A DNA stretch of 41,543 nt, from assembly GCA_011524525.1 (NCBI GenBank), contig WTKE01000057.1:24586-66128 (forward strand). The letters are read 5' to 3'. The stretch is from Bacillus sp. (in: firmicutes). GTDB lineage: Bacteria > Bacillota > Bacilli > Bacillales > Cytobacillaceae. The notes under the pieces were generated by a model. It did not search any database. It saw only the letters and a program-made list of their open reading frames with translations, and was not told where the DNA came from. This document shows positions 9,856 to 17,144 of the stretch, piece after piece. Both the position numbers and the translations under genes were made by a program. Within the stretch, counting starts at the first letter, position 1; each line of letters starts with the position of its first letter.

Positions 9856-10173
9856 TGCTTAAGTCACTGTGAGTGTCGAATGAGGCTGATCTTTAATAGG
9901 AGTAAACAAGCGAGCTGCATGGGGTGCGGCTCGTTTGTTTGATTTTTGGGGATATCGTGGATATATAGTGGAGGATGCTGAATGGTTCCAGGAAGGTCGC
10001 GGTTAAAACACCGAAACTCGCGGATAGAACTCCAAATCTCACGGATATCCCCCTCACCACACCAATTTCTCCCCCAATTTGTTACAGAATGCCATGAAAT
10101 CCCACTCAGATTCAGCTATAATAAAATCATAAGCTTGTCTTCTATTGAAATTATCTTAGGATGTGTAAAAGAA
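9856..10173. other. Intergenic region with catalase terminator and degenerate repeat-like DNA
   Basis: A 318-bp stretch. It holds the catalase terminator (9904-9947), then 9955-10075 with short GCGGAT/CACGGAT-type motifs resembling degenerate intergenic repeats. An open frame runs through it from 9982 into the small gene at 10174, but its residue composition is unlike a protein and there is no ribosome binding site at 9982, so I treat it as non-coding. Confidence 0.5.
9904..9947 (+). terminator. Terminator of the catalase gene
   Basis: Stem AAACAAGCGAGC with GCTCGTTTGTTT (one G-T pair), then GATTTTT. Confidence 0.85.
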
Positions 10174-10458
10174 ATGAGCCATTATTCTGCTACGAATATA
10201 AAGATTAGTAACCTATCCATTTTTAAGGGGTATCAAGTGCTGTTTGAAGTGAAAGGACAGACTTATCAAATGCTAGTTGGGGGAGATAAATTCGGCTTTC
10301 CTATGAACATTATTCATCATTTTAAAGAAGATGGGAAATGTCCAGTTTGCGATAAGTATACATGGGCCTATCCAATGGGACAGCAACCATGTTCAGTATT
10401 GTTACGAGACAAAATGATGCTGTTTGATCTTTTCCAAAGGAAATTCCACTCAAAATAA
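10174..10458 (+). CDS. Small conserved-looking hypothetical protein with a CPVC motif
   Basis: A 94-aa protein starting MSHYSATNIK. I chose the ATG at 10174 because the longer in-frame start at 9982 would add residues encoded by repeat-like intergenic DNA; the Shine-Dalgarno match (TAGGA, about 12 nt upstream) is only modest. The C-terminal half has GKCPVCDKYTW and a later Cys (QQPCS), so zinc binding is possible but would need more ligands. No family recognised. It is followed immediately by a strong bidirectional terminator, which supports a real transcript. Confidence 0.6.
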   Translation: MSHYSATNIKISNLSIFKGYQVLFEVKGQTYQMLVGGDKFGFPMNIIHHFKEDGKCPVCDKYTWAYPMGQQPCSVLLRDKMMLFDLFQRKFHSK

Positions 10459-10462
10459 AACA

Positions 10463-10495
10463 AGGCAGCCCGTATTCAATGCGGCTGCCTTTTCT
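10463..10495. terminator. Bidirectional terminator between convergent genes
   Basis: Stem AAGGCAGCC with GGCTGCCTT, loop of about 12 nt. T tracts follow on both strands (TTTTCTT on plus, TTGTTTTATTTT on minus), ending the small gene and the MFS gene. Confidence 0.85.
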
Positions 10496-11700
10496 TATGC
10501 GGCTAGTTGCTGTTGCTTTAAGCTTGTTAGTTTACGATATTGGACGAAAACGACACCTGCTGCAAGGATTCCTATGAAATTCACGAGAAGTGCAAACACA
10601 AATACACCATGAATATCCACGTATCTGGTAATGAATCCTGATACCATCGGGATAAGGGTTGTTGCTAATCCTGTTGCCGTGTACATAATTCCTGTTACTG
10701 AGCCTTTACGATCCCAGAAGAACTCGCATAATACGGTTAATCCTAGTTGAAGGACACCTGCAAGAAAGAAGCCGATAAGGAATGCTGAAATCATAGCGAG
10801 CACTGGCGTTTTAAAAGTTAATAATGACACAATTGACAAAAATGAAAATATCGGATAAACAAGAACAATGGTGACGGGACGAATCGTCTTTCTTACTAAA
10901 AATGCTAAAGAGATGACGGAGAGAAGAGCTCCCCAGCTGTAATACGACATCAGTTTTAACGAATCAACTAAAGGCATTCCTATCATATCCTGCCCGTAAG
11001 TAGGAATCCAAATATTCATTAAATAAAGAAGAGCCGGCGCAGTAAAACCAATTACGATAATGGCTACTCCTTCAATCATAAAATTAGGCTTTGTGTAAAA
11101 CACAACAGGTGGGCCGCTTTCTGTACTTTCTGCGCTAACCTTATGATTGGGGAACTTTGCCTTTACTAGCATAAAGCCTGATACCAAAAAGATGATGGCT
11201 GGAATAAAAAACGACATTCCGTAAAAAATATTATGCTGAATAAAAAAGGCAATCAGTAATGGAAGTAAAGCAGAGCCGAAAGAAATAAATGCTTTTAAAG
11301 CAACCGTAGCTGATCCAGCTGTCTTTGGGAAAACCTCCATTAACGTTGGGTACGTTCCTGCATCTAAAAATGCATTACCCAATCCTCCACAGAAAGCAAA
11401 CACAATCGCCATCACATAGTTTGGACTAAGTGGAATACCTATTAGGAACACAGCAAACAATAGACAACCTACCACAATAAATGGTTTTCTTCCAATCTTA
11501 TCTGACCATACTCCACCTAAATAAAGTGATAATAGTCGACTAAGTCCAAACGCCGAAATGATAAAGCTAATTCCGGCTTTATCTGTGTGGAATTGTTCCG
11601 TTAAGAAAGACATATTTTGTGCAATCATAATATAGGCCATACCAAAAACAAAGTAGTTAATGTAGCAGCCAATTGCAGTGAAAGAGTATTTATTTTTCAT
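10495..11700 (-). CDS. MFS transporter, probable shikimate/quinate-type carrier
   Basis: Major facilitator of 401 aa with twelve predicted helices. The start is the ATG at 11700, 8-9 nt behind AAGGAG; a longer in-frame start at 11733 lacks a ribosome binding site. The loop after helix 2 has the MFS motif GVWSDKIGRKPF. It resembles the neighbouring carrier at 11885 in the N-terminal segment (YFVFGMAYIMIAQNM against YLVHGIGVSILAQYK), in LGLGRLISLPI/FGLSRLLSLYL and in the helix 4 region, so the two look like paralogues. Its place in a block with AroE suggests transport of a cyclohexane carboxylate such as shikimate or quinate; this is inference from context. A degenerate CRP/FNR-type half-site lies upstream. 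Confidence 0.82.
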   Translation of the reverse strand: MKNKYSFTAIGCYINYFVFGMAYIMIAQNMSFLTEQFHTDKAGISFIISAFGLSRLLSLYLGGVWSDKIGRKPFIVVGCLLFAVFLIGIPLSPNYVMAIVFAFCGGLGNAFLDAGTYPTLMEVFPKTAGSATVALKAFISFGSALLPLLIAFFIQHNIFYGMSFFIPAIIFLVSGFMLVKAKFPNHKVSAESTESGPPVVFYTKPNFMIEGVAIIVIGFTAPALLYLMNIWIPTYGQDMIGMPLVDSLKLMSYYSWGALLSVISLAFLVRKTIRPVTIVLVYPIFSFLSIVSLLTFKTPVLAMISAFLIGFFLAGVLQLGLTVLCEFFWDRKGSVTGIMYTATGLATTLIPMVSGFITRYVDIHGVFVFALLVNFIGILAAGVVFVQYRKLTSLKQQQLAA

Positions 11701-11735
11701 TTTCAGCACTCCTTTCTTCTTACTAAGGTACACTT

Positions 11736-11751
11736 TGTGAGAACTTGAACA
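11736..11751. promoter_or_regulatory. Degenerate CRP/FNR-type site upstream of the MFS gene
   Basis: TGTGA-N6-GAACA, 36 bp upstream of the start. The left half is perfect and the right half matches TCACA at 3 of 5. Listed because two perfect copies of the same motif occur upstream of the neighbouring genes. Confidence 0.3.
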
Positions 11752-11847
11752 TATTATATCAATATTAAGATACTTAATACGGTGTAATTACGTCTATTTT
11801 TTGAAATCAAATGGTCTAAATTGAGAATTTAACAGACTCATAGGGGG

Positions 11848-11886
11848 ATGGCACTAATACGTATGATTAGTGCCATTTCCTTTTTT
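11848..11886 (+). terminator. Hairpin downstream of the second MFS gene, T tract on the plus strand
   Basis: A perfect 11-bp stem, ATGGCACTAAT with ATTAGTGCCAT, is followed by TTCCTTTTTT on the plus strand. On the minus strand the hairpin comes directly after the MFS stop but is followed by C-rich sequence, so it may act as an mRNA-stabilising or weak processing hairpin between the two MFS genes. Confidence 0.6.
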
Positions 11887-13111
11887 AGCTCGCCATTTTA
11901 ACTGGAGCTGTTGCCTTTTTCGCATATTTCTTGTTCACATATACGGCAAGTCCGACACCGATAGCTGTGATGGCAAAGTTAAACAATAGAAGATACAACG
12001 GGCCATTTACTCCACCAGCTTTCGTAATGGCTCCTGCAGCTGTTAGAATCGTGTAGTTTGCGAGACTTGAAGCGATCATTACGATTGACGTCATTTTTCC
12101 ACCGTTTGTTGGAGATAGCTCTACAGCTAGAGATGTGACTAATTGAAGAACTCCACCTGCAGCAGCAAACCCAAGAACAAATCCACCTACTAATAAAATC
12201 GAAGGTAACTTCACAAAGTAAATCACTAGCAACATCACTGCAGCAATTGCTGGGTAAAGAGCAACTACTTGAACCGATTGAAGAATTTTTTTGTTAATTA
12301 AGTAGGATGTGACTAAAATTGCAATTACTGTACCAAGTGCATAATATGATTGAATTTTACTAGGGTCCGCTAAACCGTATAATTTTCCTAATTCCTGATT
12401 CGCATTTAACCACAAGATAAATGTAGAAGTAACGGTAAATCCTAGGATGACAATCGCCAAACTTGGTCCTGTAAGCTTTACCTTTTCTGATTTTTTAGAG
12501 TCTGCTTTTTCAACTTTCACCAACATTGGAGGGAATGGTAAAACCGCCATTAGTACCCCCGCTACTGCTAAAAGAATCGCTGATAAATAGAATAATGTTG
12601 TAAATGGCATCGTATTGGCTGCGACAAAACCGATCATAAATGGAAGCAAAAATTGTCCAATGGAAATTGAGAACTTGACAAATAGATTTCCCACATCGCC
12701 TTTTTTCTTAAAAATTTCCATGATGGCTGGATAAACCGCTGTATCTATGAACGAGTTCGCCACCCCACCTAGTAAAGCAAATGCGTAAGCAACATACATA
12801 CTTGGTGAGAATACAAGACCGATAAAATAAGTGACATAGGCTGTAATACCAATTAATCCAGATACTCTTCTTCCAAATTTATCTGATAGTGGTCCTGCAA
12901 TGGGAAGCGAGATTAAACGTCCCAAACCTAATGCGGCAATAACTGTAAGCACCATACTAACGTCAAATGTACCATCCGTTAATGTGGTAGCCCCCCATTT
13001 TTCTGCAAAGTTCTGCTTGTATTGCGCTAAGATGGATACCCCAATTCCGTGTACTAAATAAGTAAAATAAAGTGCGAATGCGATTGGGTAATATTTTTTA
13101 TTTGTTTCCAT
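11885..13111 (-). CDS. MFS transporter, probable shikimate/quinate-type carrier (paralogue)
   Basis: Twelve-helix major facilitator of 408 aa, with motif GPLSDKFGRRVSG in the helix 2-3 loop and a basic C-terminus. AAAGGAG lies 9 nt ahead of the ATG. It is downstream of the shikimate/quinate dehydrogenase gene in the same direction (91-bp gap) and upstream of its paralogue at 10495. A perfect TGTGA-N6-TCACA palindrome lies 22-37 bp upstream of the start, matching the one ahead of the dehydrogenase, so the genes are probably co-regulated. The substrate is inferred only from the AroE neighbour. Confidence 0.83.
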   Translation of the reverse strand: METNKKYYPIAFALYFTYLVHGIGVSILAQYKQNFAEKWGATTLTDGTFDVSMVLTVIAALGLGRLISLPIAGPLSDKFGRRVSGLIGITAYVTYFIGLVFSPSMYVAYAFALLGGVANSFIDTAVYPAIMEIFKKKGDVGNLFVKFSISIGQFLLPFMIGFVAANTMPFTTLFYLSAILLAVAGVLMAVLPFPPMLVKVEKADSKKSEKVKLTGPSLAIVILGFTVTSTFILWLNANQELGKLYGLADPSKIQSYYALGTVIAILVTSYLINKKILQSVQVVALYPAIAAVMLLVIYFVKLPSILLVGGFVLGFAAAGGVLQLVTSLAVELSPTNGGKMTSIVMIASSLANYTILTAAGAITKAGGVNGPLYLLLFNFAITAIGVGLAVYVNKKYAKKATAPVKMAS

Positions 13112-13132
13112 ACCTTATTCTCCTTTCAAATT

Positions 13133-13148
13133 TGTGAATCACTTCACA
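13133..13148. promoter_or_regulatory. CRP/FNR-type palindrome upstream of the second MFS gene
   Basis: TGTGAATCACTTCACA is a perfect TGTGA-N6-TCACA site, the consensus bound by CRP/FNR-family regulators including Bacillus Fnr. Confidence 0.6.
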
Positions 13149-13174
13149 TTATTGATCAAAAAAATTTATTTATC

Positions 13175-13204
13175 AGAGAAAGGAATACTATTCCTTTCTC
13201 TTTT
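13175..13204. terminator. Hairpin directly after the shikimate/quinate dehydrogenase gene
   Basis: Perfect 11-bp stem GAGAAAGGAAT with ATTCCTTTCTC and a 3-nt loop, immediately past the stop on the minus strand. The downstream minus sequence has T-rich but delayed runs, so termination may be partial. The plus strand has TTTT directly after the stem. Confidence 0.6.
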
Positions 13205-14084
13205 AAAACATTTGCTCTTTTACATACTCAACAGGCATATCTTCACCAGTCCAAAGCTTAAATGCTGCTGCCCCTTGCCAAAGCATCATGCCTAAACCAT
13301 TGATTACTTTTGCACAACCAGCTTCTTCTGCTAATTCTAGCAATCTTGTTTTACGTGGAATGTATACGACATCAGATACAATGAGCTCTGGTCTTAACCA
13401 AGATGCATCTGGTACCACGCTTTCTCCTTCTAACGGCTTCATTCCTACACCTGTTGCATTTGTAAGAATATCGCTAGTAGCAATTTCTTCCTTTAAACGG
13501 TCGGCATCATCGAGAGTGTAAACAGTCGCCTTACAATTGATTCCCTCTATTTCTTCGTTAATAACTTGGGCATTCTTTAAAGCACGATGATAAAAGTCAT
13601 CCTCACGGTTAAAAATTGAGATTTCAGCTACTCCATCCAAGGCTGCTTGAATCGCAATCGCAGTCGCGGCTCCACCAGCACCCATCAAGGTCATTTTCTT
13701 GCCAGCGACATCCACACCTGCTTCCTTTAATGCTCTCATATACCCAGTTCCGTCTGTAATATGACCGATTAGCTTTCCGTTTTCGTTAACCACTGTATTT
13801 ACTGCACCCGTAAACTGAGCAGCAGGAGAAAGTTCATCTAATAATGGAAGAATTTTTGTTTTATTTGGCATGGATACATTAAAGCCTCTAACTCCCAATG
13901 CTCTCATTCCTGTTACTACATCGGCTAACTGTTCATTTCCTACCTCGAATGCCATATATGCGTAATTTAAACCACGCTCTCTTAATGACATGTTTTGCAT
14001 AGCTGGTGATAATGAGTGTCCGATTGGGGTTGCTAAAAGTCCAATTAATTTTGTTCTACCATCGATGCGTCCTAAATCTGCCAT
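13203..14084 (-). CDS. Shikimate/quinate dehydrogenase (AroE/YdiB family)
   Basis: NAD(P)-dependent dehydrogenase of 293 aa interconverting 3-dehydroshikimate and shikimate, or quinate equivalents. The start is the ATG at 14084, 8 nt behind GGAGG; the TTG at 14099 would overlap that site. Family marks: GHSLSP substrate-binding Ser pair near residue 23, catalytic Lys in NVSMPNKT, Asp in ITDGTG, glycine-rich GAGGAATAIA cofactor loop, and C-terminal GLGMMLWQGA. ITDGTGY, the length and the flanking carriers resemble the catabolic YdiB/Listeria type more than the biosynthetic AroE. A perfect CRP/FNR-type site precedes it. Confidence 0.9.
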   Translation of the reverse strand: MADLGRIDGRTKLIGLLATPIGHSLSPAMQNMSLRERGLNYAYMAFEVGNEQLADVVTGMRALGVRGFNVSMPNKTKILPLLDELSPAAQFTGAVNTVVNENGKLIGHITDGTGYMRALKEAGVDVAGKKMTLMGAGGAATAIAIQAALDGVAEISIFNREDDFYHRALKNAQVINEEIEGINCKATVYTLDDADRLKEEIATSDILTNATGVGMKPLEGESVVPDASWLRPELIVSDVVYIPRKTRLLELAEEAGCAKVINGLGMMLWQGAAAFKLWTGEDMPVEYVKEQMF

Positions 14085-14128
14085 GATCCTTGCCTCCAAT
14101 TGAAATGTTATTTTCCTAGTTGTTAAAT

Positions 14129-14144
14129 TGTGAAATGGTTCACA
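14129..14144. promoter_or_regulatory. CRP/FNR-type palindrome upstream of the dehydrogenase
   Basis: TGTGAAATGGTTCACA is a perfect TGTGA-N6-TCACA, extended to TTGTGAA-N4-TTCACAA. It lies 45-60 bp upstream of the ATG. Confidence 0.6.
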
Positions 14145-14270
14145 AGATTAAACAAAGTTTTTTCATGAATTCATGTTATGCCTTAATTGTATGGGGGAGA
14201 GAAAGGAAAGTCTAATTGAAAAAACCAGCCTAACTCATAGGCTGTACCTATTAAAAATTCCAATAAAAAC

Positions 14271-14299
14271 AAAAAAACCATTCAATTGAATGGCTTTTT
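14271..14299 (-). terminator. Terminator of the shikimate kinase gene
   Basis: Minus strand: palindrome CCATTCAATTGAATGG followed by TTTTTTTG, 10 nt past the stop. Confidence 0.75.
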
Positions 14300-14308
14300 C
14301 ATCATATA

Positions 14309-14884
14309 TTATCTTGGCTCATAGATATCCCAAGCAACCTTTAATGAATCGACGATATAGTCAGCGATCTCTTCTGCTTCCTGAGTATCGGTTTTTACCT
14401 TTGAATGGTGGTATTGATAGATCTCTTGTCTACTATTAAAAAGTTCCAAAATTTCATCAATATTCCTCCCCTGAAGAACGGGTCTAGAATCAATAATTAA
14501 ACTAATACGATCCTTCCAATATTCCCAAGATAAGTCTAGGAAAAACACGATACAATTTTTCGTGCACGCTTTCCTTATATCTTCTTGAAGAAACGCACCG
14601 CCGCCTAAAGAAAGTACTGAAAGTTTCTTCTTGCTTAATTCAGTAATCACTTCTTTTTCTTTTTCACGGAAGGCTTTTTCCCCAATTTGCTTAAAAATTT
14701 CTGAAGTTGGTGCACCGTATTCTTCTTCGATTAATTGATCAATATCAATAAAATCACGATACAGCTTTTTAGCAACCAGTTTGCCAATGGTGGTTTTACC
14801 CACACCCATAAAGCCGATAAATACGATACTTTTTTCTCTTAATGGCACTTCTCTTCCTGTCACTGTCATCACTCCAACGTTCAC
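14309..14884 (-). CDS. aroK: Shikimate kinase
   Basis: Phosphorylates shikimate at the 3-hydroxyl with ATP (chorismate pathway). Up to 191 aa from a GTG at 14884. Features: P-loop GFMGVGKTT (about residues 24-32), DID Mg/substrate motif in FIDIDQLIEE, substrate Arg in KAFREKE, LGGGAF, and the lid region SRPVLQGR. The start is uncertain because several GTG/ATG codons follow within 40 nt with competing GGAG and AGGA sites; the folded domain begins near REKSIVFIGF. It has its own terminator and is separated from the dehydrogenase by more than 220 bp, so it may be a separate unit. Confidence 0.92.
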   Translation of the reverse strand: MNVGVMTVTGREVPLREKSIVFIGFMGVGKTTIGKLVAKKLYRDFIDIDQLIEEEYGAPTSEIFKQIGEKAFREKEKEVITELSKKKLSVLSLGGGAFLQEDIRKACTKNCIVFFLDLSWEYWKDRISLIIDSRPVLQGRNIDEILELFNSRQEIYQYHHSKVKTDTQEAEEIADYIVDSLKVAWDIYEPR

Positions 14885-15014
14885 TCCAATACTTAAACGG
14901 ACGAAAGCATATTGTATTCTACCATGTTATCACTTTTTCGCAATTGTTCCAAAATAAATTTCAGAGAATTCATGTTTTTTATCACCAAGTGACCAAGTTT
15001 GTTGCAACGGAAAT

Positions 15015-15089
15015 ATGTTCGGCGAGATTTTTGGAGGATTAATTACCAATAGTCTTGCACTTTTGTCAGATGCGGGGCATATATACTAA
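15015..15089 (+). pseudogene. Remnant of a cation diffusion facilitator (CzcD-like) gene
   Basis: A 24-codon frame reads MFGEIFGGLITNSLALLSDA then GHIY and a stop. This matches the highly conserved first-helix region of CDF zinc/cobalt efflux proteins (GGFLTNSLALLSDAGHM in Bacillus CzcD). Sequence on both sides has no recognisable continuation in any frame, so this is a short gene fragment rather than a functional gene. Confidence 0.6.
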
Positions 15090-15165
15090 TAGCGAGAACA
15101 CCACCATCTGTGAATCATGAGGCTATTCGTGTGGTACGTAAGAAATACCCAACTTCATCAAGGAT

Positions 15166-15197
15166 ATAAAAAAGTGCTCCTCAACAAAGGAGCACCT
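15166..15197 (-). terminator. Terminator of the TerC-family gene
   Basis: Minus strand: GGTGCTCC, loop TTTGTTGA, GGAGCAC, then TTTTTTA. Confidence 0.85.
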
Positions 15198-15205
15198 TAC
15201 ATATA

Positions 15206-15910
15206 TTAATGAGATCCAGCCTTTTTCAATTCGAAGGTTTCTTCGGATTGCGCTGCAAGTTGTTTCTTTTTCATTGTCATTCTTCCTGCTAAAACTACAC
15301 CAGCAATGACAAGGATTTCGAAGCCGTACTTCACAAAACCATTTGCAAAAATACCTTCCAGGAATCCTTCACCAACAATCATTTTTGCTGCTGTCCAAGC
15401 TAAGATCGCAGAACCGATTGTAACGATAACTGGATAACGCTCGATCCATTTAATAATCATCGTGCTACCCCACATGACTACTGGTACGGAGATCAATAAT
15501 CCAATAATAACAAGAGTCATATTGCCGTGAGAGGCACCAGCAATTGCAAGTACGTTGTCTAATCCCATTAATGCGTCCGCAATAATAACCGTACGAATCG
15601 CTGCCCAAAAATTATCTCCAGCTTTTACATCCCCATGGCTATCATCATCGGTTAATAGCTTATACGCGATCCAAACCAGTAACAGTCCACCAACTAGGTG
15701 TAAACCTGGGATCTTAAGTAACCATACGACAGCTAGTGTTGCGACCACACGAATGATAATGGCTCCAAGTGAACCCCATAAAATAACCTTTTTCTGCTGT
15801 TCCTTTGGAAGATTCCTAGCTGCTAAACCAATAAGAATGGCATTATCACCGGCAAGAACTAAGTCAATGACAATAATGGTAAGTAGTGCGGTTAAAAATT
15901 CTAGTTCCAT
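15206..15910 (-). CDS. TerC-family integral membrane protein (Mn2+-related, YjbE/YkoY type)
   Basis: 234-aa multi-spanning membrane protein of the TerC family, whose Bacillus members are implicated in Mn2+ export and metalation of secreted enzymes. The start is the ATG at 15910 behind TAGGAGG; an open frame extends to 16006 but runs through the riboswitch. Signature acidic motifs are present: DLVLAGDNAILIGLA (about residues 15-29) and DALMGLDNVLAIAGA in the second half. Preceded by a yybP-ykoY Mn2+ riboswitch with its own terminator, so expression should rise when Mn2+ is high. Monocistronic. Confidence 0.92.
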   Translation of the reverse strand: MELEFLTALLTIIVIDLVLAGDNAILIGLAARNLPKEQQKKVILWGSLGAIIIRVVATLAVVWLLKIPGLHLVGGLLLVWIAYKLLTDDDSHGDVKAGDNFWAAIRTVIIADALMGLDNVLAIAGASHGNMTLVIIGLLISVPVVMWGSTMIIKWIERYPVIVTIGSAILAWTAAKMIVGEGFLEGIFANGFVKYGFEILVIAGVVLAGRMTMKKKQLAAQSEETFELKKAGSH

Positions 15911-15956
15911 ACATGATTCCCTCCTAAAAAGTAAGTTCTTATCGATTTTTTTGCCC

Positions 15957-15995
15957 ACAAAATAAAGAGACCTTGCCATTGTAGGCAAAGGTCTC
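15957..15995 (-). terminator. Expression-platform terminator of the Mn2+ riboswitch
   Basis: Minus strand: GAGACCTTTGCC, loop TACAAT, GGCAAGGTCTC, then TTTATTTTG. Its 5' arm is the 3' strand of the aptamer, so aptamer and terminator formation are mutually exclusive. Confidence 0.8.
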
Positions 15996-16107
15996 GCTAA
16001 GCACATTGTTTATGCCAACAAAGCCGATGGATTTGACTCCATGTAATGACGACTTTGTTTCAGGAAAAATCCTGACGCTACTCCCCTTTACTGAGAAAGG
16101 AAAACCG
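15984..16107 (-). ncRNA. yybP-ykoY (Mn2+) riboswitch aptamer
   Basis: The minus strand shows the conserved elements in order: AAAGGGGAGTAGC (16077-16089), a paired region with CATGGAGTCAAATCCATCGG, and GCGAGACCTTTGCC at the 3' end. AAAGG and CCTTT close the P1 stem. These are the hallmark loops of the yybP-ykoY class, an Mn2+-binding ON switch, and the gene downstream is its usual TerC-family target. Confidence 0.93.
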
Positions 16108-16218
16108 ATAATATTCTTTTGTACTATACTACAACTATAGTCAAACAAAAAGTTTATATGACTATTTTACATAAATTTATTACTATATGCAACTATAAAA
16201 CTTGTAACATTTTCCCTT

Positions 16219-16929
16219 TTATAATAATTGGATGCCTTCTGGAAGAACCACTGCCTTTAATAGATCCACCTCTTCTATGCGTTTGTACGTATAGGAGGAA
16301 CCCTTTAAAAGGGCATTATCTAAGTAAGCTGGGTGTGTCATCACTTCAACTTTTGTTGGTTGGCTGTATCGTTCCCCGAGCTTGTTGAAATACTCTGCTT
16401 CCAATCCATCTCCATAAAAATCAAATAATGCCACATCTGAAAATTGCTCCACCCCTTGAATTTGCTCTAATCCATTTGCTCTAACCGGTAAGTTGTATTT
16501 TTTTGATAATCGTTGAACAACTGGTAATAGCTCCTCAATCGTATGAACATGATGATGACTATCCATATGTGTAAGGGGAACACCTGAGCTCAAAAACTTT
16601 TCAATTTGAGCCGTCCATTCTCTCTCCACTTCTTCAAGACGTATCGTCTCTTTTTTCGAGTGGAGATCTGACAGGGAATGAAAGAATCCCTTTTCATTCG
16701 TAAGGGAAGAAACATCTTGTAAAAGAGGCTTTCCACAAGTAAGGACAAGATGGATCCCCACTTGAAGGCTAGGATGCTCTTTAGCAAGCTGAATGGCATG
16801 CTCCGTTCCTTCCATATTCATCATCATTGTGGCGGAGTTCACAATTCCATTCAGATGAGTGTCAATAATTCCATAATTTACTCCAGAACTAAAACCAAAA
16901 TCGTCTGCGTTTACAATTAATTGAATCAT
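16219..16929 (-). CDS. YdjC/ChbG-family carbohydrate deacetylase
   Basis: 236-aa metal-dependent deacetylase family, known for removing acetyl groups from chitooligosaccharides or cellobiose-like sugars. The start is the ATG at 16929, 7 nt behind AAGGAG; upstream in-frame codons lack spacing. Metal-site motifs are present: NADDFG (residues 6-11), GIHLVLTCG, and the histidine cluster DSHHHVH. No sugar-utilisation genes adjoin it, so the physiological substrate is open. No convincing terminator follows. Confidence 0.9.
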   Translation of the reverse strand: MIQLIVNADDFGFSSGVNYGIIDTHLNGIVNSATMMMNMEGTEHAIQLAKEHPSLQVGIHLVLTCGKPLLQDVSSLTNEKGFFHSLSDLHSKKETIRLEEVEREWTAQIEKFLSSGVPLTHMDSHHHVHTIEELLPVVQRLSKKYNLPVRANGLEQIQGVEQFSDVALFDFYGDGLEAEYFNKLGERYSQPTKVEVMTHPAYLDNALLKGSSYTYKRIEEVDLLKAVVLPEGIQLL

Positions 16930-17144
16930 GTACATTCTCCTTATCTTAAAGTTATAACTTAAAAGCATCTTCCTACTTGAAAGTTCGGTACATATATAAG
17001 AAATCCTTCAAATAATCCCCAACTTACGTTTTTCCTTCGACTTTTCGATGACAGATTTTAGAAAAACTTATATAATAATCTTCGGGAAACGAAATTTTTT
17101 ATTGTCATAAGAATATATTAAATTAAAAAAGAGGCTATAAAATC

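Larger units (their letters stand above)
14885..15205. other. Intergenic region with a cation-efflux remnant and the TerC terminator
   Basis: 321 bp without an intact gene. It contains the short CzcD-like remnant (15015-15089) and the terminator of the minus-strand TerC gene (15166-15197). Presumed promoter DNA for the shikimate kinase lies near the left end. Confidence 0.6.

Noticed and set aside
9982-10173. N-terminal extension of the small CPVC protein from an ATG at 9982
   Set aside because: There is no ribosome binding site, the translated segment is Arg/Ser/Pro-rich and comes from repeat-like intergenic DNA, and a better start lies at 10174.
15090-15165. Second half of the cation-efflux remnant (frame containing HEAIRVVRKKYP)
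   Set aside because: I could not match it with confidence to the C-terminal domain of CDF proteins, so it was left out of the pseudogene.
15911-16006. N-terminal extension of the TerC protein and an ORF at 15939-16148
   Set aside because: Both run through the yybP-ykoY riboswitch and its terminator, and a strong ribosome binding site supports the start at 15910.
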